Below, piece after piece: positions 7,192-15,579 of a DNA stretch of 39,276 nucleotides. The notes below the pieces were generated by a model that made no database searches, was not told the DNA's origin, and was given only the letters and a program-made list of their open reading frames with translations. Position numbers and translations under genes: made by a program. This DNA comes from JAFGCR01 sp964538225 (GTDB lineage Bacteria > Patescibacteriota > Gracilibacteria > UM-FILTER-43-11): positions 1 to 39,276 of the forward strand of contig CAZIDW010000004.1 of assembly GCA_964538225.1 (NCBI GenBank). The letters run 5' to 3'. How positions within the stretch are numbered: position 1 is the stretch's first letter; each line of letters opens with the position of its first letter.

Positions 7192-10049
7192 CTATTTCAG
7201 CATTTTGGCCAAATACTGCCCTGTGTAGCTCTTTTTGGCTTTCGCCACGTCTTCCGGAGTGCCGGTGCAAATCACCTCGCCGCCTTCACTCCCGCCTCCC
7301 GGTCCCAGGTCGATGATATGATCCACGGATTTGATGACGTCCAGGTTGTGTTCGATGATGAGCACGGTGTTGCCTTTGTCCACCAGCGCCTGCAAAACGC
7401 CCAGAAGCTTTTTTACGTCATCAAAATGCAGGCCGGTCGTGGGTTCGTCCAGTACGTAGATGGTCTTGCCGGTAGACCGTTTGGCCAGTTCGGTGGCCAG
7501 TTTAACACGCTGGGCTTCCCCGCCGGAAAGCGTGATGGCGCTTTGCCCCAGATGGATGTAGCCGAGCCCCACGTCCGCGAGGGTGGTGAGCTTGTTTTTG
7601 ATCTGCGGGATGGCGCTGAAGAATTCCAGGGCCTCGTTCACAGTCATCTCCAGCACATCCGCGATGTTTTTACCGTGCCAGGTGATTTCCAGAGCTTCGG
7701 CATTGTAGCGCTTGCCTTTGCAGACTTCACACGGTACGTACACGTCCGGCAGAAAGTGCATCTCGATCTTCACGATCCCATCCCCTTTACACGATTCACA
7801 GCGGCCGCCTTTAACATTAAAACTGAACCGGCCTTCTTTATAACCCCGCAATTTGGCTTCTGTGGTGCTGGCATACAATTCCCGTATATCTGTGAATACC
7901 CCGGTATAAGTGGCCGGGTTGGAACGGGGCGTCCGGCCGATGGGGGACTGGTCGATATTGATGATTTTATCCAGGTGCTCGACGCCTTTAATCGTCTTAT
8001 GCGCTCCGCCACGCTGTTTGGCGCGGTTGAGTTTGGTGGAAAGCACGGGGCACAGGATATAGTTGATGAGGGATGACTTCCCCGACCCGGACACGCCGGT
8101 AACGCCGATGAAGGTTTTTAAAGGCAGTTGTACGTTGACGTTTTTAAGGTTGTGTTCGCTGGCGCCGATGATTTCCAGATGCTTTCCGCTCCCTGGGCGG
8201 CGTATTGCCGGCACAGGGATTTTTTTGCGACCGGACAGATAATCGCCGGTGAGGGATTTTTTATTTTTTTTAATCGCCTCCCCTGTGCCGAACGCGATGA
8301 CCTTTCCGCCGTGTTTGCCCGCGGCGGGCCCCACATCCAGCACATAATCCGCGGATTCGATGGTCTCCTGGTCATGTTCCACCACCAGCACCGTGTTGCC
8401 CAGGTCGCGCAGATTTNNNNNNNNNNGGACGGCTCGTCCAGTACATACAGCACCCCCTGGAGCGACGAACCGATTTGGGTAGCCAGACGGATGCGCTGGG
8501 CTTCCCCGCCGGACAGGGTATTGGCGGAGCGGCTGATTGTGAGGTAAGAAAGCCCCACATTGTGCAGGAATCCCAGCCGGCTGATGACTTCCTGGATGAT
8601 GAGCCGGGCGATGGCGTATTCGGATTGGGTGAGGATTTTTTTCTTATTCTCCGGCAGCATGGTTTTAAAAAAGGCTTTGGCCTCCTCGATAGACATCTCC
8701 GTCACGTCGAAAATGGATTGGTCCGCGACGGTGATGGCCAGGACCTCAGGCCGGAGCCGCTTGCCCCCACAGGTCTCGCACGTCAGCTCTTCCATGAACC
8801 GTTCGATGTTTTTGCGCACATAATCCGAATCCGATTCATGATACCGGCGTTCCAGGTTCGGAATCACTCCCTCATAAGTGGTCTTTGTCTCATAATTGGA
8901 ATTCTGGCTGGTGTAGGTGGCCGCGAATTTATCCTTTCCTGCCCCGTACAGGATGACCTCGGCCTGTTTAGGTGTCAGTTTGCCGACCGGGGTGTGAATG
9001 TCGAATCCGTATTTTTTGCCCACGGAACGCAAAAGCTGGGTATACCAGCCCAGGCGCATGGACGAGGTGGACCAGGGGATGATGGCTCCTTCGGCAATGG
9101 TCAGACGGGGATTGGGCATCATTAGGTCCGGGTTGATTTTGAGTTTAGAGCCAAGCCCATGGCAGTCCGGGCAGGCGCCATGCGGGGAATTAAAGGAAAA
9201 TGAGCGGGGCTGGATCTCGGGGATGGAGACCCCGCACTCATCGCAGGCGAAATTTTCAGAAAACACCTCTTCTTTTTTGGTGTCCGGATCCAGGACTTTG
9301 ACCACTCCTTCTCCGAATTTCAGGGCGGTTTCCAGGGAATCGGCCAGCCGGGAACGATCCTCGTTTTTTATTTCGATTTCCTGGCCGGATTTGAGCTTTT
9401 TTACCTTTTTCTTCAGATTGCGTACCACCAGCCGGTCTACCACGATCTCGATGGTGTGCTTTTTATTGGGATCCAGGTCTGCGGCCTCATTGATGCTGTA
9501 AATATCCCCGTCCAGCCGGAAGCGCACAAATCCTTCTTTTTTGATTTTTTCAAAGACTTTCTGGTGCTCCCCTTTGCGATCGCGGACCATGGGCGCCAGG
9601 ATCATGATGCGTTTTTCTTCCGGCATGTCCGCGATGATATCCACGATCTGGCTGACCGACTGTTTGCTGATCTTTTTGCCGCATTGCGGGCAGTGGGGCC
9701 GCCCGATCTTGGCGAACAGCAGGCGCAGGTAATCGTAGATCTCGGTGACCGTCCCCACCGTGGAGCGGGGATTGCGGGAGGCTGTCTTTTGGTCGATGGA
9801 AATGGCCGGCGACAGGCCGTCGATGCTGTCCACATCCGGTTTTTCCATCAATTGCAGAAATTGCCGGGCGTAGGTACTCAGGCTTTCCACATATCGGCGC
9901 TGGCCTTCAGCGTAAATGGTATCAAAAGCCAGCGAGGATTTTCCCGACCCGGACGGGCCGGTGATCACCACCATCTTATCGCGGGGAATAGCCACATCGA
10001 TGTTTTTTAAATTGTGCACGCGGGCACCTTTAACGACGATTTTTTTCAT
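7192..10049 (-). CDS. uvrA: Excinuclease ABC subunit A, interrupted only by a scaffold gap
   Basis: UvrA recognises bulky DNA lesions and loads UvrB. The N-terminal part has the first Walker A (GPSGSGKSSLAFD), a zinc site CPQCG, CDECG...CPDC, CETCGGKRL, and the signature LSGGEAQRIRLA with LDEPS. The C-terminal part has a second Walker A (GVSGSGKSSLI), the CESC...CEVC zinc module, LSGGEAQRVKLA and VLDEPTTGLH. The two parts are out of frame across ten N at 8417-8426. In the family about 16 residues lie between DEPS and the LRDLGNT that follows, so 47 nt are missing, which restores the frame. The gene is therefore intact and would be about 964 residues. The ATG at 10049 has no Shine-Dalgarno motif. 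Confidence 0.96.
8417..8426. other. Scaffold gap (ten N) inside uvrA
   Basis: Ten N stand in for an unknown length. The frame before the gap ends exactly after the serine codon of LDEPS, and the frame after it starts with the last base of a codon before AAT (Asn). The missing length must therefore be 2 modulo 3; the family alignment predicts 47 nt. Confidence 0.9.
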
Positions 10050-10183
10050 AGTTTTGGAGGGTTAGGAAAACGCTTTGAGTAAGCAATTTTAAATCGTTTC
10101 ATATTTTCTTAAAAAAGTCAAGGCTTTGGCGGTGGATTTATAAACCATCACGCGTCCGCGCCCCTTTATTCACTCTTAACTGG

Positions 10184-10208
10184 GCCCGCCTGTACCAGTA
10201 CGGGCAGG
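10184..10208. repeat. GC-rich dispersed palindrome
   Basis: GCCCGCCTGTAC, CA, GTACGGGCAGG forms a stem with one G-T pair and one mismatch. A related palindrome is at 11383-11418. It lies in the 360-nt gap between uvrA and the gene at 10411, which otherwise holds only a promoter and the inverted repeat listed next. Confidence 0.6.
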
Positions 10209-10262
10209 TAAGAGGGCAGAATAATAGAAGGGAGAAAGAAAAAATAAATTAAAAAGAAAGAA

Positions 10263-10291
10263 TTGAACTCCCTCCAGCCTGTTGCTATACT
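10263..10291 (+). promoter_or_regulatory. Promoter of the cyclic-nucleotide-binding gene
   Basis: TTGAAC (10263-10268), 17 nt, TATACT (10286-10291). Transcription would start near 10298 and give an unusually long leader of about 113 nt. Confidence 0.75.
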
Positions 10292-10304
10292 CATGTCAGT
10301 AAAA

Positions 10305-10363
10305 TTTCCATTCTCCATAGCAATTTATTTAAAAATTTTTCGCAGAGGCAAGGAGAATGGAAA
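10305..10363 (+). promoter_or_regulatory. Perfect 12-bp inverted repeat in a long 5' leader
   Basis: TTTCCATTCTCC (10305-10316) is fully complementary to GGAGAATGGAAA (10352-10363). The 35-nt loop is AT-rich. It begins a few bases after the inferred transcription start, so it should form in the mRNA leader of the gene at 10411. It could be a control or stability element; the role is not known. Confidence 0.6.
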
Positions 10364-10410
10364 AACAAGTGTATAAGACCTGCTGCGAAGGATGAATAAA
10401 AACAAATCTC

Positions 10411-10803
10411 ATGATCGATATCCTTAAAAAAATTCCATTCTTCAGGGAACTGAGCGATGAAGATCTTCAGCAGATTGCTGACAACATCAAGCTGGAGTAT
10501 TTTCCCGCGAACCATGTCATCTTTGAACAGGGTGACCCCGGAGACATGATGTATATCATCAAGCGGGGCAAGGTTCAGGTCATCCGTGATGATGCGGTAT
10601 TAGCAGTATTGGAAGACAATGCTTTTTTCGGAGAGATGGCGCTGGTGTCCGATGAACCCCGAAATGCACGCATTGTAACCGTTACGGATGTGGAAGCGCT
10701 CACGCTGAATAAAGATGATTTTAAACGCCTGCTTGAAACCAATAGTTCTATCGCCTCGATCGTCAGTTACGAGGTGGTCAAACGGGCCAATGCCATTTTT
10801 TAA
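10411..10803 (+). CDS. Stand-alone cyclic nucleotide-binding domain protein
   Basis: The 130-residue protein is a single CRP-type cNMP-binding domain: helix A (IPFFRELSDEDLQQIAD), the strands with IFEQGDPGDMMYIIKRG, and the phosphate-binding cassette FFGEMALVSDEPRNARI near residues 71-87, which has the Gly-Glu and Arg used to hold the cyclic phosphate. There is no C-terminal helix-turn-helix, so it is not a CRP-like DNA-binding factor; it must act by protein contact. A class III adenylate cyclase is encoded two genes away on the other strand, the only other cyclic-nucleotide gene in the window. It overlaps in operon with the DUF3307 gene, which starts 6 nt after it. Confidence 0.9.
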   Translation: MIDILKKIPFFRELSDEDLQQIADNIKLEYFPANHVIFEQGDPGDMMYIIKRGKVQVIRDDAVLAVLEDNAFFGEMALVSDEPRNARIVTVTDVEALTLNKDDFKRLLETNSSIASIVSYEVVKRANAIF

Positions 10804-10809
10804 AAATCC

Positions 10810-11370
10810 ATGCACGTCATCTCTTATCTTTTCCTCACACATTTTTTAGCGGATTACCCGTTGCAGCCGGGGGTGTTGGTGGCATATAAAAAACGGTCGT
10901 TTTTAGGAGTGGTTCTGCACAGCGGAATCCACTTGCTGTTCGCGGCCCTTATTCTGTTTCCGTTCTGGGGCCGATGGGAGATGTGGCTGTCTGCCGGGAT
11001 TATTTTTGTGACCCACATCATCATCGACCAGGCCAAAGTCACCCTGGAAAAACACAATCCTTCCTCCTCTTATTTCACGATCTATCTCCTGGACCAGCTC
11101 ACCCATCTGGCGGTAATCAGCTTGGTATCGCTCACGCTGATGAGAGATTTGGTGTTTCCGTCCGCCGGGGCGTTTATGCAGGTTCTCAGCGACAAGACGA
11201 TTATCCATTTTGCCCTGGTCCTGGTGTTGGTGACCTATGTGTATGACATCACCGTCTGGATGTACCGGAACAGCAAAAAACCACAATCGTATAAACGCAA
11301 TTACAGTATGATGGCACGGAACGCCTTGATCGTGGTGGTCGCGTTTGTAGTTTACTGGATAAGCCAATAG
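10810..11370 (+). CDS. DUF3307 membrane protein
   Basis: The 186-residue protein has about five hydrophobic helices. It begins with LFLTHFLADYPLQP, followed by VVLHSGIHLLFAALI, FVTHIIIDQAKVTLEK and YLLDQLTHLAVI; these His/Asp motifs within membrane helices define DUF3307. The spacing of His and Asp suggests a metal-dependent membrane enzyme, but no activity is established. It starts 6 nt after the cyclic-nucleotide-binding gene, so the two are almost certainly cotranscribed, and ends convergently with the cyclase gene, separated by two palindromes. Confidence 0.88.
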   Translation: MHVISYLFLTHFLADYPLQPGVLVAYKKRSFLGVVLHSGIHLLFAALILFPFWGRWEMWLSAGIIFVTHIIIDQAKVTLEKHNPSSSYFTIYLLDQLTHLAVISLVSLTLMRDLVFPSAGAFMQVLSDKTIIHFALVLVLVTYVYDITVWMYRNSKKPQSYKRNYSMMARNALIVVVAFVVYWISQ

Positions 11371-11382
11371 CCCCCGCGCGTG

Positions 11383-11434
11383 GCCCGCCCGAACGTACCG
11401 TATCGGTACGGGCGGGGCCCCAATTCAATTGGGG
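11383..11434. terminator. Two adjacent palindromes between convergent genes
   Basis: The first is GCCCGCCCG-AAC-GTACCG, TAT, CGGTAC-GGGCGGGGC (11383-11418). The second is CCCCAATT, C, AATTGGGG (11418-11434). They separate the end of the DUF3307 gene from the end of the cyclase gene and may end both transcripts, although neither is followed by a long T run. The first is related to the palindrome at 10184-10208. Confidence 0.5.
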
Positions 11435-11531
11435 GGTCAGTTTATAAGGGGCAAAAGAAAAACTAAAGCAAAAAGAAAAAAATACACAAAAAAGAAAAGC
11501 GGAAAAAATTCCTTAAGGTTCACACTTAAGA

Positions 11532-13568
11532 CTATTTCTCCGTAAACGTATACACCCCGTCCCACGTGGCCGGCGGAGGACTTTCAATGAATGCCTGACA
11601 CCGTTTTACAAAGGCTTTTGATGGAGGATCGCTTTCGTTTTCCGCGAATTTTTTCATCGCGTCGGTAAAGCTGAGCCGACGGTAAAGGGCAAGCGCTTCT
11701 TCAAAGGTCTTGATGATCTTCAGTTTTTCCGGCGGGACGTTTTCTTTTTCTCCGATGAGCTCATAAATACGCACCGGCTGTTCTTTGCCTTTTACGCGGA
11801 TCAGATCCAGCTCACGGCAGGCAAAATCGTCTTTTATCTGCTCATAGGTAAATTCTGAAACAATGATTTCGGTTCCATATTGCTTGTTAACCCCCTCCAG
11901 GCGGGAACCTAAATTAACCGTATCACCCATTACCGTGTAATCGAAACGCTTTTCCGACCCCATATTACCGGCGATCACGTCACCGGTGTTGAGGCCGATG
12001 CGGATACGGATAGGCGGAAGGCCTTGTTTTTGACATTCTTCCCGGAAATCCCTTAATTTTTCCTGGTTTTTCAGGGCAGCCAGGCAGGCGTTTTTGGCGT
12101 GTGCTTCCATGGAAATGGGCGCTCCCCAGAACGCCATGATGGCATCCCCTTCATATTTATCCAGCGTTCCATGATGTTCCAGAATAATGGCAGTCATGTC
12201 ATCCAGATAACGGTTCAGGAAGTTCACCAGTTCACCGGGTTCCATTTTTTCCGAAATGGACGTGAAACCGGCAATGTCTGAAAAGAAGACTGTTACCGTG
12301 CGTTTGGCTCCCCCCAGTTCCAGTTTTGTCGGGTCTCTGATGATCTGCTCCACCACGGATTTGTTCACATAATGCCCGAAAGCCCCCTCAATAAACTGCC
12401 GTTTTTTGTGCTCCAGGATGTAGCGGAGCAGAAATGCGCCGATAAATGTTAAAACCACGGCCATCAGCGGATGGACCACATCCATAAAGACGCGCGAATG
12501 TTCGTAAACGGCAATGCCAGCCACGAAAAGCAAAAAGATTTCCGCCAGAAGAACGGGAATGGCGTAACGCACCCGGAGCCGTGCGAACAGAAATAAGTTT
12601 AAGGCGATCAGCCCGAAAAGCGTCAGCCATAGGCTGAGCCGTGATTGATCCCGCAGGAATTTTCCGGAAATAATCGTCTGTATGCTATTGGCATGGATCT
12701 CGACTCCCTGCATCCGGATGCCTTCTTTACTGATCGGGGAAAGAAAATCATCTTTCAGGTCAGTCGCTGTCGGACCGATCAGCACGATTTTGTCTTCAAA
12801 ATCCATTTGATTACCATTTGCATGTGACCATTTTTTATTCAGAAGGTCTGACATGGAAAGATGAGTGTAGCCGCCGGGCTCCGCAAAATAATTTATATAC
12901 ATGTGATACACGGTTTCATTCTTTTCAGTGTCTTTTCTGACCATGATAGGAATGCGCCGCTGGTTGGAAAATTCATACCAGGATCCATCAATTGGCTCAG
13001 ATGCAGGCTTTTCATTCAAATACAGGCGAGCAGTGACCAGCGAAAAAGCTTCGGAAGTTTTATTGCTAATGGTGCTGATGACGGGCAGTTCACGGACATA
13101 ACCATCCTCATCGTGATGAACATTGATCCAGCCCAGATGCGGGTCGGCTGTCATCAGTGAATCGTTTGGCCAGGCAATTTTCGTTTGGCCGTTTTCAAAA
13201 TGATAATGGGCGGCAAGCACCACATTATGATTGTTTTTAAGGGCTTCTGCGAAGACAGGATCCCCGGTTTTAGAGTCGGGAAAAGTAACATCGATTCCGA
13301 TGACGGCAGCCCCTTCTTTATTCAGGATTTCAATAGCTTTCGCGTAGTTCTCGCGTGAAAAATCCGACCACGCTCCCAGATTTTCAGGACGGAGGCTTTT
13401 TTCATCGATGGTAACAATAATAATTTCAGAACTGGCGGAATTGAAGTCATAGAATCGGTTTTGGAGCCGCTTTTGCTGGCCCATTAAAAAATCCTTTTGC
13501 ACCAAAAAAGTCATCAGCAGGGCGAGGGCTACACCCAGTCCGGCGAAATAGAGGATTTTTTTAAGCAT
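11532..13568 (-). CDS. CHASE2-domain class III adenylate cyclase
   Basis: The 678-residue protein has an N-terminal helix (residues 5-23), a CHASE2 sensor domain outside the membrane to about residue 315 (with DEKSLRPENLGAWSDFSRE, GIDVTFPD and DFEDKIVLIGPTATDLKDDF), three membrane helices to about 395, and a class III cyclase domain. Key residues are all present: metal Asp in FSDIAGFTS (about 430) and YEGDAIMAFWG (about 473), adenine-selecting Lys in LDKYEGD and Asp in DYTVMGDTVN, and the transition-state Asn and Arg in NLGSRLEG. It should make cAMP from ATP in response to an external signal. A 32-residue membrane peptide is encoded 12 nt upstream. Confidence 0.94.
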   Translation of the reverse strand: MLKKILYFAGLGVALALLMTFLVQKDFLMGQQKRLQNRFYDFNSASSEIIIVTIDEKSLRPENLGAWSDFSRENYAKAIEILNKEGAAVIGIDVTFPDSKTGDPVFAEALKNNHNVVLAAHYHFENGQTKIAWPNDSLMTADPHLGWINVHHDEDGYVRELPVISTISNKTSEAFSLVTARLYLNEKPASEPIDGSWYEFSNQRRIPIMVRKDTEKNETVYHMYINYFAEPGGYTHLSMSDLLNKKWSHANGNQMDFEDKIVLIGPTATDLKDDFLSPISKEGIRMQGVEIHANSIQTIISGKFLRDQSRLSLWLTLFGLIALNLFLFARLRVRYAIPVLLAEIFLLFVAGIAVYEHSRVFMDVVHPLMAVVLTFIGAFLLRYILEHKKRQFIEGAFGHYVNKSVVEQIIRDPTKLELGGAKRTVTVFFSDIAGFTSISEKMEPGELVNFLNRYLDDMTAIILEHHGTLDKYEGDAIMAFWGAPISMEAHAKNACLAALKNQEKLRDFREECQKQGLPPIRIRIGLNTGDVIAGNMGSEKRFDYTVMGDTVNLGSRLEGVNKQYGTEIIVSEFTYEQIKDDFACRELDLIRVKGKEQPVRIYELIGEKENVPPEKLKIIKTFEEALALYRRLSFTDAMKKFAENESDPPSKAFVKRCQAFIESPPPATWDGVYTFTEK

Positions 13569-13580
13569 GGATTATTGGAT

Positions 13581-13679
13581 CTAAAGATCATGCCCCTCGA
13601 TGAAGCGGTCTTCGATCAGGGAGCCGATCAGGTAGCCGATAAATAGGAGGCCGAACCATTTGATTAATTTTTTAAACAT
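13581..13679 (-). CDS. 32-residue single-span membrane peptide upstream of the cyclase
   Basis: A short frame from ATG at 13679 to TAG at 13581-13583 encodes a basic start MFKKLIKW, one hydrophobic helix (FGLLFIGYLIGSLI) and an acidic end EDRFIEGHDL. It lies 12 nt upstream of the cyclase start on the same strand and just after repeat copy B, so the two would be cotranscribed. The size, topology and position suggest a small regulatory partner of the membrane cyclase; this is inference. No family is recognised. Confidence 0.55.
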   Translation of the reverse strand: MFKKLIKWFGLLFIGYLIGSLIEDRFIEGHDL

Positions 13680-13689
13680 AATTTAATGA

Positions 13690-13838
13690 GTAATTGATAA
13701 CTTGTAATTTGTTCCTCCGCAGAGCGGAGCCGCGTCATTTGTAATTTTTCAGCGAAATCGGTTTAAAATTACCAATTACGAATTGAATTACAAGTTACGT
13801 TCCGCGAAGCAGGACAAATTACAATCATTATATTATAC
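13690..13838 (-). repeat. Long dispersed repeat, copy B (inverted relative to copy A)
   Basis: The reverse complement of this segment matches 5348-5490 almost base for base, including the TATAAT pair, the TTCGCGGAACGT block, the CCGATTTCGCTG block and the CTGCGGAGGA block. It has one 5-nt insertion in the TTGTAATTC stretch. As in copy A, the element sits just upstream of a signalling gene in the same relative orientation (peptide and cyclase here, phosphatase sensor there). Confidence 0.85.
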
Positions 13839-13880
13839 CAAAATTTTGCCTTTTTTTCAACTTTGTTATTCAGAGAAAAC

Positions 13881-13908
13881 TTGACTTATCTATAGGAACT
13901 TATACAAT
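13881..13908 (+). promoter_or_regulatory. Promoter of a probable non-coding RNA
   Basis: TTGACT (13881-13886), 16 nt, TACAAT (13903-13908). The inferred start is near 13915. The transcript downstream has no credible reading frame and ends at a terminator-like hairpin near 14050. Confidence 0.6.
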
Positions 13909-13914
13909 AGAAAT

Positions 13915-14050
13915 GTATTAGCCCTCTCCAAAATGCAAAAATATATTTTTACATGGATTCTGGTCATTAAACCTCATATCTGAGGCGCCTGATTTTATGT
14001 AAAAATAAGAAGACGAGAGAGGGCCTCAGATATGAATGAGGTTCTTTTTT
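13915..14050 (+). ncRNA. Candidate structured, terminated RNA with competing helices
   Basis: Nested helices are visible: GCCCTCTC (13921-13928) with GAGAGGGC (14017-14024), and an 11-bp perfect helix TATTTTTACAT (13944-13954) with ATGTAAAAATA (13997-14007). The inner loop contains a small hairpin CCTCA-TATC-TGAGG (13972-13985). The transcript ends with CCTCA (14024-14028) and TGAGG (14037-14041) followed by TTCTTTTTT. The inner-loop segment 13972-13986 can also pair with 14023-14041 (GCCTCAGATA, then TGAGG after a 4-nt bulge), about 15 bp, which would form a pseudoknot or replace the other folds. A separate strong promoter follows at 14070, so this is not simply the leader of the next gene. 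No known RNA family is recognised. Confidence 0.55.
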
Positions 14051-14069
14051 AACAAGGGATAAAGATATA

Positions 14070-14097
14070 TTGACAAAATATTAAAATATGTTATAAT
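14070..14097 (+). promoter_or_regulatory. Near-perfect extended -10 promoter
   Basis: TTGACA (14070-14075), 16 nt, TATAAT (14092-14097), with a TG one base before the -10 box. This is the best consensus promoter in the window and drives the gene at 14134 with a leader of about 30 nt. Confidence 0.9.
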
Positions 14098-14133
14098 TTA
14101 AAACCAAAATAGTCCATTACCCTCCGCCTCGCC

Positions 14134-15561
14134 ATGTTTAAATTCAAGAAAAATTTTCCCACCTTAGGCGACAACCTCGAAGCAGGGACCCTGTTCCCTG
14201 TCCAGCTGCCTTTGAAAGACAAAGAATATGTCGAGTATTTAAAGAATGAACACCCCGAGCAGTACGAGATGATGTGGGAGATCCGGGACCAGATTCTGGA
14301 AGTGACTCAGGCAGAAAGTCTTGAAGACCTCAATGGTGCTTCCATGGACCGCGGATGGGTCGCGGCGACCAATGAGCGGATTTTAAAACAATTATTCGGT
14401 GACGGGATGACCATGGAGAAGATGCAGGACCGCATCACGGCTTACGGTAATCTGGCGGACCAGGTAGTGGAAGAAGTCGCTGACAGGACCATGCCCGGCT
14501 ATGGATTGGTAACCGCCATGCGCAACGAGGTGATTGCCACCAACAATCTGGGCAAACTGCTTTTAATGGCCTGCGATGAAAAGAAACGGCCTGACCGGCA
14601 GGTCCGCTATGAGGCGAAACGGAAACTGGAGATGATCCTAAAACTGGCGGAGATCGACAAAAGCCTGGAGCCCCGCCGGAAAGATATGGAATTCTTAATC
14701 GATTTATGGGAAGACAGGGGGTTATTTTCAGGAGGGATTGAAAAAAAATGGCTCCTGAGCAGTCATGATATGCAGGAGGATAATCGCTGCACTTCCTGCG
14801 AATTTCTGGATAACTCCCCCGAAGCACTGGCGGACAACCAGCTGATCGAACCCATGGACTGCCGTTTGATGAAAGTAAAACGGAAAGACGGGTCTGAATT
14901 CGACGCGTACGCCATGTTCCATTTGCGCGTCAAGCCGCTCAAGGCTGTTTTGCTCAAATCGATGCGGCAGCCGGACCGCCCCTTAGAAGATCTGGCGCGC
15001 GACCATTCGGGCGTCCGCATGATTCCGGTCAACCCCCACTCGGGCGACCATGAGCGGATCCGCCAGCATTTGATCGATGTGACCAGCGCGCCCCATCCGG
15101 AAACCGAACAGCATATCGAAACCCGGATTGATAAAGTGAAAAATGGCGCGGGAGGAAATGATGGTGACAATCCGTCGTTACGATTCCATAAATTCAATAT
15201 GGTTATCAGCGGAGATGGGCTGGAAGGGGAAAAAGATTATGAATTCCAGTGCTTCGGGGATAAACAATATGTCGATTATTACGTGCGCCTTCCGGATGCC
15301 TGGCCGGTTTACGAAATCGTCCGGCTCCATCGATCCAGCATCTCTGAGACCATGCATCCCCATGCCCATTACGAAGGCATCCCCCGCCGCAGGAATGTCA
15401 AGGTGTCGATCGCTGACGGTTATAACCACTATATCCGGTCGCGCCGCACCGTCCCGTCCCCGGAACCGGAAGAGGAAAGGGATATAACCGACGAAGAAAT
15501 CATGAAGGCCTGTAAGATGAAGGCTTTCCCCAAAGTTAATAATGGGAATGGAATTCATTAA
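14134..15561 (+). CDS. Uncharacterised protein with RelA/SpoT-like nucleotidyltransferase motifs
   Basis: The 475-residue soluble protein is not a recognised family member. The C-terminal half has features in the order seen in (p)ppGpp synthetase domains: a strand with Lys/Arg (KPLKAVLLKSMRQ, about residues 268-280), DHSGVR at about 290-295 matching the DxxGxR metal site, SLRFHKF in the place of the YxSLH motif, and EFQCF at about 370-374 in the place of the ExQxR motif. The N-terminal half is helical with a CTSC pair. This could be a divergent alarmone or nucleotide transferase; I rate that as a plausible inference only. It follows a very strong promoter, and a 77-residue protein is encoded 18 nt downstream. 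Confidence 0.7.
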   Translation: MFKFKKNFPTLGDNLEAGTLFPVQLPLKDKEYVEYLKNEHPEQYEMMWEIRDQILEVTQAESLEDLNGASMDRGWVAATNERILKQLFGDGMTMEKMQDRITAYGNLADQVVEEVADRTMPGYGLVTAMRNEVIATNNLGKLLLMACDEKKRPDRQVRYEAKRKLEMILKLAEIDKSLEPRRKDMEFLIDLWEDRGLFSGGIEKKWLLSSHDMQEDNRCTSCEFLDNSPEALADNQLIEPMDCRLMKVKRKDGSEFDAYAMFHLRVKPLKAVLLKSMRQPDRPLEDLARDHSGVRMIPVNPHSGDHERIRQHLIDVTSAPHPETEQHIETRIDKVKNGAGGNDGDNPSLRFHKFNMVISGDGLEGEKDYEFQCFGDKQYVDYYVRLPDAWPVYEIVRLHRSSISETMHPHAHYEGIPRRRNVKVSIADGYNHYIRSRRTVPSPEPEEERDITDEEIMKACKMKAFPKVNNGNGIH

Positions 15562-15579
15562 TCTTTAACAAAACAAAAA

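Noticed and set aside
7192..8391. uvrA as two separate or broken genes
   Set aside because: The break is at a run of N and the frames are reconciled by a 47-nt gap; all UvrA motifs are intact.
13915..14050. 6S RNA, SRP RNA or tmRNA identity for the structured RNA
   Set aside because: None of the conserved sequence blocks or the tRNA-like end of those RNAs is seen; the fold is different.
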